The notes under the pieces: generated by a model
Database searches by the model: none
Told to the model about the DNA's origin: nothing
The model's input: only the letters and a program-made list of their open reading frames with translations
Translations under genes and position numbers: made by a program
In this document: positions 23,344 through 31,600 of the stretch, in pieces
Layout of the letters: each line of letters begins with the position of its first letter
How positions within the stretch are numbered: the stretch's first letter is position 1
Origin: a bacterium
GTDB taxonomy: Bacteria; Planctomycetota; Planctomycetia; Kolteriales; Kolteriaceae
Direction of reading: 5' to 3'
Assembly (NCBI GenBank): GCA_019748235.1
Contig: JAIEPU010000324.1
Coordinates: forward strand, 1-32,236
Length of the DNA stretch: 32,236 nt

Positions 23344-25251
23344 TTATGCTACGCCGGCGGACGCTCGTTCCCGAGCCCTTTCCTGCTGAGAAGCGATCGG
23401 AAACCAGCTTCCCAAGGTTCGAAGCGTCTCCTCCAGCGTGCAGACAACCATATTAGCATTCAGTCGAAGGAAAGATTCCTTGGCACTGGGGGACAAAGAA
23501 TCCCCAAGTCGGCTGATGAGCAGGTGATCGGTCACGTGCCGAGTTGCCAATCTCTTGCAAAGATAGCGTGTGTGGGCGCGACTCCCCGCATCCATCCCAA
23601 CCAGACATATCGCCGCCGGTTCTTCGTGTGCCATCCAGTCGATTACTTCCGATACCAGCATGTCGTGCGGCGGTGACAGGACATTCCATTGAGTCGATTC
23701 CAATAACCGAATGAGAACATACTGGGCTGCGCTGTCCGCCACGGAATCGATCGGGACGACGAGAAGTTTCGGACGCTCCGAAAGAGGGCGAGCATTCTCG
23801 TGCGGATGCTCCTCAGAAGTGTCTTCGTAAAGATCGTCAACGATTTCCATAACCGAAAGATTAACCCGTTTAACGTCTTCGTTGTTGATCTCTGTTCCTC
23901 TCTTACTTTCCACCAGCATGTTGAGCGCGGGCACGATGACTCTATCCGCCGCCGTTACACGATCTGTCTCCTCCAGTACTTTGGCGAGTGCCGTAGTCGC
24001 CTCGTCTTGATCACCGGCAATCAAACGTTGGAAAAAGCGAATATGTGCAGCGAGAGGCGCGTCCTCTCCGAGAAGAATATGGAGTACGCGGAACTGCTCG
24101 ACGCGCTGTCCAAGGATGAGGAGGATTACAGTAAGAGGGTTTGATAATACCAATCCGACCGGGCCCCAAAGAAATGTCCAGAATGCCGCTGACACGATGA
24201 GCGCCACCTGTGAAATGCCCAAGCTCGATCCATACAGCAACGGCTCGAAAACGTTATTCGTCAAAAGCTCGAGCACAATAATCAGGCCGATCGTCATGAG
24301 GGGCTGTCCCCATTCGTGAGTCGTCGCCAAGCTAAACGCGATTGGGAAAATGGCGGCAAGCCAGGCTCCGAGGTATGGAATGTATCGAAGTATTCCGGCG
24401 AATACTCCCCACAGGAGCGCATACGGAACGCCGATCAACCAGAGCCCCAATCCGAGCACCACGCCATAGACGAAATTGATGAGGAACTGCATCAACAGAA
24501 ATCGACTGATCCGGCGGCCAGCGTCATCCATTGCCATCGTGGCGGCAGCAAGTCGGTGATCTCCCATCAGACGAAGGAATCGGTCGCGCAAATCCTCTCT
24601 TTTGACAAGCATGAACGCGACCAATATCAGCGTCAGGGCTAATGTTCCAAGCGCATTGGCGGTCGAACTAAAGATTGAGGGCCAAAACATCTCTCCAGAC
24701 CCACCCGAGGGTGCAGCGACGACATGTTGCGGTGAAGATTCGTTTGCACTCTGATGAGTCGATTGATCGCCGACCGGAGGATGCTCCTGGGCTGCGATAA
24801 CCTCAGGATCGCTCGCGGTCCCCTTTTCCGCCGTTGATTTCGGCGTACCAGAGATTTCACGCGATACCTCATTCACAAGCGATTGAATTTGCTTCGTTGA
24901 TTCGGATGAAAACGAGGAGCGAATGGTATGAATCCGTTCTCGAATCGTATCGCGGTGCTTTGGCAACTCTTGAATCAAACTCGTCGATTGAATTGTCAAT
25001 AGCATGCCTATCCCGGCAATTCCCGCTCCGACCCCGGCTAGGACGAGCAAAACGGAAAGCACACGAGGTAACCCGAATCGTGACAGCGCGTTCACGATCG
25101 GACTCAGAATAAATGTCAGAAAGATCGCCAGCGCAATGGGGATGACGATGTCGCGAGACCAATAAAGACAGCCAACAATGATTGCAATCACGACCGTCGT
25201 CGTGAGGACAATGATGGATCGCTCCCAATCCGCTTTCGAGTTCGATGTCAT
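23344..25251 (-). CDS. AI-2E family transporter with extra soluble C-terminal domain
   Basis: A 635-residue protein. Residues 10-385 are the AI-2E family membrane domain (TqsA/YdiK/PerM type), with about eight membrane helices and conserved patterns such as GVFAGILRYIPYLGAWLAAIFP and the NNVFEPLLYGSSLGIS segment. A hydrophilic loop of about 60 residues (135-190), rich in Glu, Ser, Gln and His, interrupts it. Residues 395-490 are charged and helical. Residues 493-618 look like an alpha/beta domain with KLLVVPIDSVAD, a central ICLVGMD strand and HLLISRLG, recalling a B12-binding or response-regulator-like Rossmann fold. ATG 25251 is preferred over GTG 25302 because GGAG precedes it. Substrates of the family vary: AI-2 export or Na+/H+ exchange. 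Confidence 0.85.
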   Translation of the reverse strand: MTSNSKADWERSIIVLTTTVVIAIIVGCLYWSRDIVIPIALAIFLTFILSPIVNALSRFGLPRVLSVLLVLAGVGAGIAGIGMLLTIQSTSLIQELPKHRDTIRERIHTIRSSFSSESTKQIQSLVNEVSREISGTPKSTAEKGTASDPEVIAAQEHPPVGDQSTHQSANESSPQHVVAAPSGGSGEMFWPSIFSSTANALGTLALTLILVAFMLVKREDLRDRFLRLMGDHRLAAATMAMDDAGRRISRFLLMQFLINFVYGVVLGLGLWLIGVPYALLWGVFAGILRYIPYLGAWLAAIFPIAFSLATTHEWGQPLMTIGLIIVLELLTNNVFEPLLYGSSLGISQVALIVSAAFWTFLWGPVGLVLSNPLTVILLILGQRVEQFRVLHILLGEDAPLAAHIRFFQRLIAGDQDEATTALAKVLEETDRVTAADRVIVPALNMLVESKRGTEINNEDVKRVNLSVMEIVDDLYEDTSEEHPHENARPLSERPKLLVVPIDSVADSAAQYVLIRLLESTQWNVLSPPHDMLVSEVIDWMAHEEPAAICLVGMDAGSRAHTRYLCKRLATRHVTDHLLISRLGDSLSPSAKESFLRLNANMVVCTLEETLRTLGSWFPIASQQERARERASAGVA

Positions 25252-25311
25252 CAACAACGGCTCCACAACAATTCTTCGCCAGCATGGCCCAGGAGAAATC
25301 ACCCATGAAGA

Positions 25312-25365
25312 AACCCTCTTCCATCTCGCCTAGCCTCGCGGAACTATTCGAAACGAAAGAGGGTT
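25312..25365 (-). other. Intergenic inverted repeat upstream of the AI-2E gene
   Basis: AACCCTCTT (25312-25320) and AAGAGGGTT (25357-25365) are perfect 9-base arms around a 36-base loop. They lie between the 61-residue anchor gene and the AI-2E gene, and T-rich bases follow in the minus-strand transcript. It could be a partial terminator or processing site that sets different levels for the proximal small genes and the distal transporter/GTPase genes. Confidence 0.4.
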
Positions 25366-25396
25366 CGATAATCGATGCCGTATATTTTCGATAAGC

Positions 25397-25582
25397 TCAC
25401 CAGGGCTTCAGTTTCCAGCCGAGCATAAATCCGATTCCCAAGCACCAAAGCGCGACGACTTCGGGCTTTTTGCGAGCGTACTCCCGACAATAAGTCATCA
25501 AATCCTCAACGGGATTGATTTCTTCTTGCTCTTGTTCGCGATTTTTGGCCGCAGGCTGCTGACGGGCCGTTTCCGTTTTCAT
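25397..25582 (-). CDS. 61-residue YqjD/DUF883-like membrane anchor
   Basis: A small protein of 61 residues. It has a Glu/Gln-rich polar N-terminus (KNREQEQEEINPVEDL), an amphipathic stretch, then a C-terminal hydrophobic helix (EVVALWCLGIGFMLGWKLKPW). A charged helix ending in a KKP-preceded membrane anchor with G-x3-G spacing matches the layout of the ElaB/YqjD/DUF883 group, tail-anchored proteins that in E. coli bind ribosomes at the inner membrane in stationary phase. ATG 25582 is preferred over ATG 25606 because AAGGAG stands six bases before it and lies inside the longer reading. It lies 53 bases after the holin-family gene. Confidence 0.7.
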   Translation of the reverse strand: MKTETARQQPAAKNREQEQEEINPVEDLMTYCREYARKKPEVVALWCLGIGFMLGWKLKPW

Positions 25583-25634
25583 GCGCCACTCCTTCTTGTT
25601 GTTCATCCAAAGTTATTGATGAATCATTCGAATG

Positions 25635-26069
25635 CTAACCGTTGAGCAGTCCATTCTTGATCGTTTCAATGTTCTTTCGAAGTTCCTCTCCCGAATGCTT
25701 GAAGAGGTTTCCCAGGGGGCGAGAGAAATTTAGCGCGAAGCCGCCAAAGATCACTCCCAACAAGAGCACCGAACCCCCGACGATCGACAGCGAAGCCGCC
25801 AACGGGAGCTCGGATGCCCTCGATATCTCGTAACTCAACCCCGCGAGAAGTAGGAGCGAGGCACAAAGAATGAGCACTGCCGAGAGCGAGATCAGTGCGA
25901 ACACAACGACGGCTCGCCGCGCGCTCTTAGACAAGTCCAGTCGTAGTAGCTTGAACTGAAGCTCCGCGAGCGTCAGCAAGTCATATCCGAGCTGAGACAT
26001 GCCAGGTCGAGAATCGCGAGATTCTGAGCGATCGGCGGCCGATCGTTCTATTGACGTTTGAGCACCCAT
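25635..26069 (-). CDS. Phage holin-superfamily-6-like (DUF1469) membrane protein
   Basis: A 144-residue protein with a polar, Ser/Arg-rich start, then an amphipathic helix (LLTLAELQFKLLRLDLSKS). Two long membrane helices follow (about 52-76 and 88-113) and a charged C-terminal tail. The pattern fits the DUF1469 phage_holin_3_6/putative actinobacterial holin-X family, which is chromosomal and linked to stress gene clusters more often than to phage lysis. There is no lysin or other phage gene nearby, so a lytic role is unlikely. Its start overlaps the end of the 57-residue gene by 22 bases, which implies co-translation. GGAGG lies 12 bases before the ATG. Confidence 0.78.
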   Translation of the reverse strand: MGAQTSIERSAADRSESRDSRPGMSQLGYDLLTLAELQFKLLRLDLSKSARRAVVVFALISLSAVLILCASLLLLAGLSYEISRASELPLAASLSIVGGSVLLLGVIFGGFALNFSRPLGNLFKHSGEELRKNIETIKNGLLNG

Positions 26070-26221
26070 CCCACCACGACGCCTCCAACTAAGGCAAAGG
26101 CTAGCGCCGATGCCGGATTCTCTTCGATGAATTCACGAATTCGCGAAGAGACGGAATTGAGCATGCTTACCGTTTCCGACTCTTCTTTATCGAGCAAGTC
26201 ATACCCCGGAATAACGGACAT
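26048..26221 (-). CDS. 57-residue membrane anchor, overlapping both neighbours
   Basis: A 57-residue protein: polar, acidic N-terminus with EESET, an amphipathic segment SSRIREFIEENP, then a C-terminal helix (ASALAFALVGG and onwards) ending WVLKRQ. This ENP-then-membrane-helix layout is that of DUF883/YqjD-like tail anchors. AGGAGG stands six bases before the ATG at 26221, which chooses this start firmly; the longer frame starting at 26428 reads through the neighbour's coding sequence. It overlaps the upstream gene by 23 bases and the downstream holin-family gene by 22, so the order is tightly packed and probably translationally coupled. Confidence 0.72.
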   Translation of the reverse strand: MSVIPGYDLLDKEESETVSMLNSVSSRIREFIEENPASALAFALVGGVVVGWVLKRQ

Positions 26222-26729
26222 TCTCGACCTCCTCGGAGTTTTGATTCGTCGGTTCAGGCGTCGAAGCCGGCACCAGACTCTTACCTGCCCGGTCCATGAA
26301 ATGCATGAGCAGGCGCTGTCCGGCGAATGCCAACGTTGACGACAGGATTGCCTCCCCAACCGCCGCGACCATCGAATGGTGAGGGACTGCAGGAGGACGT
26401 TGTTCAGGAGGTGGCTCCGGCGGCGCATGGGAAACCGATTCTACATGGATCGGTTCCGTCGGCGGGGCCGGTATGAGATCCGCAACATGAACAATCGGAG
26501 ACCGGCGGGGCACTAATAGATATCCAAGCACGACGGCTGCTCCGATGGTCGCCACCGGATATTTGCGAACGTAATGCTTCCAATCCATTAATTCCTGAGC
26601 CTGATTCCGAAGACCATCCACGTCACGCTCCAGGTGCTTCCGGAGTTTGGAAGACTGTTTCCGAAGTGCACGAACATCCGGATCGTCTCCCATCATTTGC
26701 TTGATGCGATCAATCACATGCCACCTCAT
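26199..26729 (-). CDS. Membrane protein with DUF883-like core and proline-rich segment
   Basis: A 176-residue protein. Residues 1-50 are charged and helical. A membrane helix follows at about 60-73, with the pattern KYPVATIGAAVVLGYLLVPRR, resembling the anchor of DUF883/DUF3618-type proteins. Residues 80-118 are Pro-rich (PAPPTEP and EPPPEQRPP), a flexible linker. A second weakly hydrophobic segment is at about 120-140 (HSMVAAVGEAILSSTLAFAG). The tail is Glu/Asn-rich. Thus two anchors may be joined by a proline hinge that could extend into the periplasm. The ATG is used because no better start is seen; its ribosome site (AGGA) lies too close, so the start is uncertain. Confidence 0.7.
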   Translation of the reverse strand: MRWHVIDRIKQMMGDDPDVRALRKQSSKLRKHLERDVDGLRNQAQELMDWKHYVRKYPVATIGAAVVLGYLLVPRRSPIVHVADLIPAPPTEPIHVESVSHAPPEPPPEQRPPAVPHHSMVAAVGEAILSSTLAFAGQRLLMHFMDRAGKSLVPASTPEPTNQNSEEVENVRYSGV

Positions 26730-26789
26730 TCCTGTTCATGGAAAAGCCCGCCGATTATCTTGAATGGACAACGAGCCGGCTTCTCCGAT

Positions 26790-27089
26790 CTATCTCTTGG
26801 GCATGTTGCTCATTAAGTTCGCGAATTGAGTCGCGCCAAAGCGTTTGATCTGGTCGAACGCGTGACCACCCAAACGCTCAAGCATCGGATCAGGGCGAAG
26901 CCGCGAGTTGAGAACGTGCACGAGCAACGCCCCCACTCCTAGTCCGGCCGCGAACCCAATCGCGGCCATGGCCGCTGGTGACTTCGGCAACATATCCGCG
27001 GCAGATTCATACATCGCCGAAATGGAATTCATCGACGTATTTTGATCCTCCGCCACGTCCATTTCATCGTCAGTCATCATCGGAGACAT
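26790..27089 (-). CDS. 99-residue membrane protein of the stress array
   Basis: A 99-residue protein with an acidic, Met-rich N-terminus (MTDDEMDVAEDQ), then one glycine-rich hydrophobic helix at about 38-58 (AAMAAIGFAAGLGVGALLVHVL). A basic and amphipathic tail follows, ending SNMPKR. GxxxG-like spacing (G45-x3-G49 and similar) suggests helix packing, as in glycine-zipper anchors. GAGGAG stands nine bases before the ATG. It lies 61 bases before the next array gene and 45 bases after the CsbD hybrid. I do not recognise a named family beyond general DUF883-like character. Confidence 0.68.
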   Translation of the reverse strand: MSPMMTDDEMDVAEDQNTSMNSISAMYESAADMLPKSPAAMAAIGFAAGLGVGALLVHVLNSRLRPDPMLERLGGHAFDQIKRFGATQFANLMSNMPKR

Positions 27090-27133
27090 CGCACGTTACT
27101 CCTCATCCGCGTTTCAGGTTGATGGTTTGTTGC

Positions 27134-27559
27134 TTATCGCGATCGAGACGAGATCAACAGTCCGAGAACCGCTCCGACTAGGAGGCCCGCACCGAGGGCG
27201 ACCGCGATCGATTCAACGGGACGTTGACGAATCGTGTTCTGTGTCGTCTCCATACCCTCTTGGATTCCCGAGGCGACTCGCTTGTATCCCTCTTGCATTG
27301 AGGCACGAGCCTGCTCGGCGTAATCCTGAATCTGCGATGCGGTGGAACCGGCCGCTTCGGAAGCATTGTTCCCGAGATTCTTGACGAAGTTTTCGACCGT
27401 GCGACGTGCCTCTCCAGTCTTTCGCTGAATCATCCCAACAAGCGACTCGAGGCTGCCGCTGGCGCGTTCGAATTCGTCATCGGCGATGTCGCCAAATCGC
27501 TCCTTGATTTGACCCTTGTATTGGTGATACATGCCGGTGAGATCTTCAGTAGCAGACAT
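27134..27559 (-). CDS. CsbD-like/DUF883-like hybrid stress protein (first gene of the array)
   Basis: A 141-residue protein. Residues 10-52 resemble the CsbD domain, a small general-stress protein fold, with KGQIKERFGDIADDEFERASGS and a later RKTGEAR. Residues 55-105 are a charged helical spacer with Ala, Gln and Glu. Residues 108-141 form a RQRPVESIAVALGAGLLVG-type membrane anchor typical of DUF883. The joined layout would tether a CsbD-like domain to the membrane. ATG 27559 is chosen over 27613 because AAGGAA stands eight bases before it and CsbD normally starts here. It heads the array, with a sigma-54-like element about 110 bases upstream. Confidence 0.83.
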   Translation of the reverse strand: MSATEDLTGMYHQYKGQIKERFGDIADDEFERASGSLESLVGMIQRKTGEARRTVENFVKNLGNNASEAAGSTASQIQDYAEQARASMQEGYKRVASGIQEGMETTQNTIRQRPVESIAVALGAGLLVGAVLGLLISSRSR

Positions 27560-27667
27560 GGTTGCTGTTCCTTCTTTGTTAGGCTCCCGTCGTATGAATG
27601 AGCGACGAATCACAGATTCAACGACGTGATAGCTTCAGACCGACCTGGCCTGACGCATTTGCACTTT

Positions 27668-27683
27668 TGCACGCCGCATACCA
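27668..27683 (-). promoter_or_regulatory. Second sigma-54-like -24/-12 sequence, upstream of the CsbD-led array
   Basis: Read on the minus strand it is TGGTATG-CGGC-GTGCA. It keeps the invariant GG-N10-GC and differs from TGGCACG-N4-TTGCA at two bases of the first element and one of the second. It is 110-125 bases upstream of the CsbD-hybrid start, in the right orientation. It is weaker than the one at 19876. Confidence 0.42.
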
Positions 27684-27702
27684 ATGCACGGATTACAGCT
27701 CT

Positions 27703-27749
27703 CATTTCTGAGAAGGCGATCACATTTCGAAGAATTGATTCATTTCGAA
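27703..27749 (-). repeat. CATTTC repeats upstream of the second sigma-54-like element
   Basis: CATTTC occurs at 27703-27708, 27723-27728 and 27741-27746 (plus-strand reading), at intervals of 20 and 18 bases, near two helical turns. The last two are within a 9-base identical unit, CATTTCGAA. They lie upstream of the promoter as seen from the minus strand and could bind an activator. Confidence 0.33.
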
Positions 27750-28279
27750 CGACCGACGGGAACTCGTTACAACGAATAGAAAAGCAGATCGTTTCGCGGC
27801 AACTTTCCATGGAAAAGCCCGCGAAAGAGATCGATTTTCCAGAGGATGCGCAATCGATCATTCTACGAGTGTTCTGAACGTCAATCACTCAGCATGGTCT
27901 ATGAATGACCATCTCATGTTTTCAAACACTTCTTTCATCGAGCAGAGGACTGAGGACGGTGTTAGTGATTCGTTAAACCCGCCTGGCCTCTGCGCGACCA
28001 ACTAGGATGCCTTCGACTCGTCGACTTTGGCGGATCATGGGAGAAACTTAACTGCGCATGAAATTTTGTGAATGCCCACGAGGTGATTTGTTATTCGTTG
28101 AACATCGGACTTGAAAGCTGGGCAGGATTTACGCGAGCGAATCAATTTAAGGAGGCTGACGTCGTTTCGACCATGGCACGCCAAATGCATCTCATTTCTA
28201 GCAGACGCCTATCAACAATCCCTCAATTGCCCTTTGTTAGATTTACCTGGGCGATGTAGCGAGATCATCAGGAGGATCT

Positions 28280-28531
28280 ATGGCAACTTGGAGCATGGCG
28301 ATTTCTACGAAGCGAGTCGGCGAAGATTTATTGGGCATTCTCACTACACGTCTTTCATCACGCGAAGGAAAGCGAGTGCACAGGCTGTCAGAAGAACAAC
28401 TTTTGGGAGACGAACGACTCACCGCCAGTCCTTCTCAAGTGGTCGAACGTCGGATCATGCAGCGATGTACGAACGCTAGCCTGAGTTCGCTTCGATCGAC
28501 AACTCCTTATAAGGGTCGATCTTTTGGTTAA
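28280..28531 (+). CDS. Possible 83-residue protein with strong ribosome site
   Basis: AGGAGG (28270-28275) stands four bases before an ATG that opens 83 codons. The product begins MATWSMAISTKRVGEDLLGI and is basic, Ser/Arg-rich and without a membrane helix. The phrase VERRIMQRCTNASLSSLR faintly recalls the start of a BON domain, but the match is too weak to claim. A hairpin with T-run overlaps its last codons (28494-28525), which is unusual for an intact gene and fits a truncated or decaying one. It lies just before the glucan synthase gene. Confidence 0.4.
   Translation: MATWSMAISTKRVGEDLLGILTTRLSSREGKRVHRLSEEQLLGDERLTASPSQVVERRIMQRCTNASLSSLRSTTPYKGRSFG
28494..28525 (+). terminator. Hairpin with T-run inside the end of the 83-codon frame
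   Basis: GATCGAC (28494-28500) and GTCGATC (28515-28521) enclose the palindrome CCTTATAAGG (28505-28514) and are followed by TTTT (28522-28525). It looks like an intrinsic terminator, but it ends before the frame's stop codon at 28529. Confidence 0.5.
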
Positions 28532-28562
28532 CAACTGATCTTTGTGCATCTCGGCTCTTCAT

Positions 28563-28584
28563 CGTGTCCTACGAATTGGACACG
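28563..28584 (+). promoter_or_regulatory. Dyad CGTGTCC-N8-GGACACG upstream of the glucan synthase gene
   Basis: Perfect 7-base arms at 28563-28569 and 28578-28584 with an 8-base spacer, 45 bases before the ATG. The centre-to-centre distance of 15 bases fits a dimeric regulator or a small leader hairpin. No family-specific operator is recognised. Confidence 0.4.
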
Positions 28585-28628
28585 CGAGGGGGTATTTTGA
28601 AGAATTTCGAGAAGTGAGAGGAGCGTGA

Positions 28629-31600
28629 ATGTCAGTCGCAACGATGGCCATTCCCTCTGAGCGTAACGATGCCGATGTTCCTTCTATTTCACAACGTGTC
28701 ATCTCTCCTTTTTCAACTGAGCCAATCCGCGACGACTGGTGCAACGTCGAACAAAGGACATCGCGAGCACAAAGCGTGGGTCAGCACCACTGCCAAGCTC
28801 ATTTCGAACGAAGCACGGAGTTGCTGAAGCGAGTTCGAGACAATGCCGTTCAATTAAGTTTCGCGTATCGCCAGATGAAAAAAGAGTGGGTTAAACACCC
28901 CCAACCGGGCGGAATCGTCGAATGGGTTCTCGACAATTACCACATCATTGATGAAAACGTCCGTGAGGTGAGAACGGATCTTCCGTCTAGTTATCTCCGC
29001 GAATTGCCACGAACCTCGAAAGCGCCTTTCACTGGCTTACCCCGAATCTATCCGCTCGCGCTTGATCTAATCGCATGTACCGATTCGGTTCTCGACCAAG
29101 ATACGATCAGACAATATGTGAATGCCTTTCAAACGACTTCTCCCCTTTCCGTGGGAGAGATCTGGGCTGTGCCGATCATGCTTCGCATCGGGTTATTGGA
29201 GAACCTTCGTCGGCTGACTGACCGCCATTATCAGGCAATTGAAGAGCGTCGTCATGCCGCCGAACTGGTGCACAAACATTTGCGAACTCAAAGTTCTGTC
29301 GATTCTTTTCTTGAAGAAATCGCGCGAGTGCTTGAATCCGACGATCATTTCGTGGCGGCGTTCCTCGCGGGAATCGTCGATGCCGCTTACCTTGGCGAGG
29401 ATGAAACGACGCGTGATGCCGATGTCGTCACGCAAGCACTGGCTCGTCACAATCTGAAAGCGACCGACGTACTCCGGCAAGCTCAAGCCGCCATTGCCGC
29501 CGATCGAATCAGTACTGGCAATTGCATCACTAGCTTGCGGATGCTTGACGTCATCGATTGGAAAGAGTTCTTCGAGCAAACAAGCCTTCTTGAGGCGAGA
29601 CTGCGTCTCGATCCGGCAGGTATTTATTCCCAACAAGACTCTCAAACGCGTGACCGATGCCGCCATGCTGTGGAAGATATGGCAAAAGGATCGAATCATT
29701 CAGAACTTGAAGTGGCGACTTACACACTCGAACTCGCTCAGTCATCGGAAGGGGTTCGGCGCCATATCGGCTACTACTTACTTGGTCAAGGACGCCGTGA
29801 GGTCGAGATCGCCCTTCATTACCTAGGACCACTCGCCACGAAGTTCAATCGGTGGGCAAGAGCTCGTCGAGTTCCCATTTATCTCGGAAGCATCGCGGGA
29901 ATTACGCTGCTTTTTACAGCTATCTTGTTTTATTTCTCGGGCGCTGCACCAAGTTTCAGTGGATTAGTCATGTCGCTGGTGGTGATCTTGACCCTTCTCG
30001 CGGTGAGCGAATTAGGGGTAAGCATCGTCAACTACGTCGCGCTCCTCATAGTTCCGCCGCGACTCGTTCCAAAACTCGATACTAAGCATGGTATTCCAGA
30101 GAATTGTCCAACATTTGTCGTGATTCCCACGATGCTCACCAATCCCGAATCACCGCGAGAGCTTTCGGAGAGACTAGAGAGGCACTACCTATCCAACAGT
30201 GATCCCCAGCTTTGGTTCGCTCTCCTGACAGATTTCCCAGACGACAAGGTCGTCGAACGAGACACCGAAGAGATTTTAGTTCGCGAAACACTTGCGCATA
30301 TTCATCGACTCAATGAGAAGTATGCATCAAAGAGCCCTCCACGATTCTTCCTCCTACATCGCAAGAGAACCTGGAATCAGGAGCAAAACTGCTGGATGGG
30401 TTGGGAGCGGAAGCGGGGAAAACTTCTCGAATTCGTGCGTCTCTTGCGAGGAGAGACGGAGACCACGTTCATCACCATCAGCGACGGATTCAACGACCTG
30501 CCGAGAATGAAGTTCATTCTGACGCTTGATACGGATACTCAGCTTCCTCATGAAGCGGCGAGACGATTGGTGGGTGCGGCGGCACACCCACTCAACGAAC
30601 CCGTCGTGAGCGCCGACGGTTCTCATGTCGAGTCGGGATATACCTTTTATCAACCGCGAGTCGATTTATCGCTGACAGCAGCGCGCAAGTCGAACTTCAC
30701 GATGATCTATGGGCGTTCGGCGGGAATTGATCCATACTCGGTGGCTGCGTCGGATGTTTACCAGGACGTCTTCAATGAAGGAAGCTTCATCGGGAAGGGT
30801 CTTTTTCATGTGGAGGCGGCGGACCGAGTTCTCGATCAGGCGTTCCCGGAAAACCTGATCCTCAGTCATGATCTTATCGAAGGGAATCTCACTCGGTGCA
30901 CGCTGGTCAGCGACGTGCAATTCATGGATGAGTTCCCGTCACAGGTTTCGACATTTTTGCGCCGGGAGCATCGTTGGATTCGAGGGGACTGGCAAATCCT
31001 TTCCTATCTGCTTCCTCGCATGCCAAATGATAAGCCCAATCCCCAAACGCTCATCAAACGCTGGAAGATCGCGGACAACCTTCGGCGAAGCCTCGTGCCC
31101 GTCGCGATCACGCTCCTATTCCTCATCGGTTGGTCACTGCCGCTGACAACGGCGTGTATCTGGACCATCCTCACCAGTCTCATCCTTTTTTTCCCATTGA
31201 TCGTCGGCTTGATCGATCAACTTCGGTCCTTGATGAGCGGCACGATGACGGGTCTCAGTTGGCGAACGTTGCCTTATTCACTGGGAGCAACCGCTCTTCA
31301 GTGCATCGTTGAAACAGTGTTCCTCCTTGAACGGGCTCGATTGTCTTTGGATGCCGTCGTACGAACGATGATCAGGCTCTTCGTCACTCGCCGTAATCTT
31401 CTGGAGTGGGAAACGGCGGCCGCCGTCGAGCGAAAACATCGAACAAGCTTCTGGGGTCAGGTTCAAACGTTTTCATTTTCCTCTATTGCATCTCTTTTGA
31501 TTTTCCTCGCGATCAGCATCATTCATCCAGAGGCACTTTTGCCGGCGACTCCCATTCTGCTTTCTTGGGTCGTTGCCCCGATAGCCGCTTACTTTCTGGG

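Larger units (their letters stand above)
27560..28279. other. 720-base intergenic region between array and plus-strand genes
   Basis: It holds the sigma-54-like element and repeats listed separately. Plus-strand frames at 27626-27877, 28068-28259 and 28111-28479 lack ribosome sites and known products. Bases 27890-28265 show no feature I can support; a long non-coding RNA or an old gene remnant is possible. Confidence 0.5.

Noticed and set aside
25635..26069. Holin-like protein as sign of a prophage
   Set aside because: No lysin, tail, capsid, integrase or att repeats nearby; DUF1469 genes are common in chromosomal stress clusters.
27626..27877. Plus-strand 83-codon frame before the array
   Set aside because: GTG start without ribosome site, no motif, and it overlaps the sigma-54-like element and repeats.
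28121..28134. A GG-N10-GC sequence upstream of the 83-codon frame
   Set aside because: Only the invariant GG and GC plus few other bases match; too weak to call a third sigma-54 promoter.
28111..28479. 122-codon plus-strand frame
   Set aside because: No ribosome site; the frame at 28280 in the same region has a perfect one. Both may be non-coding.
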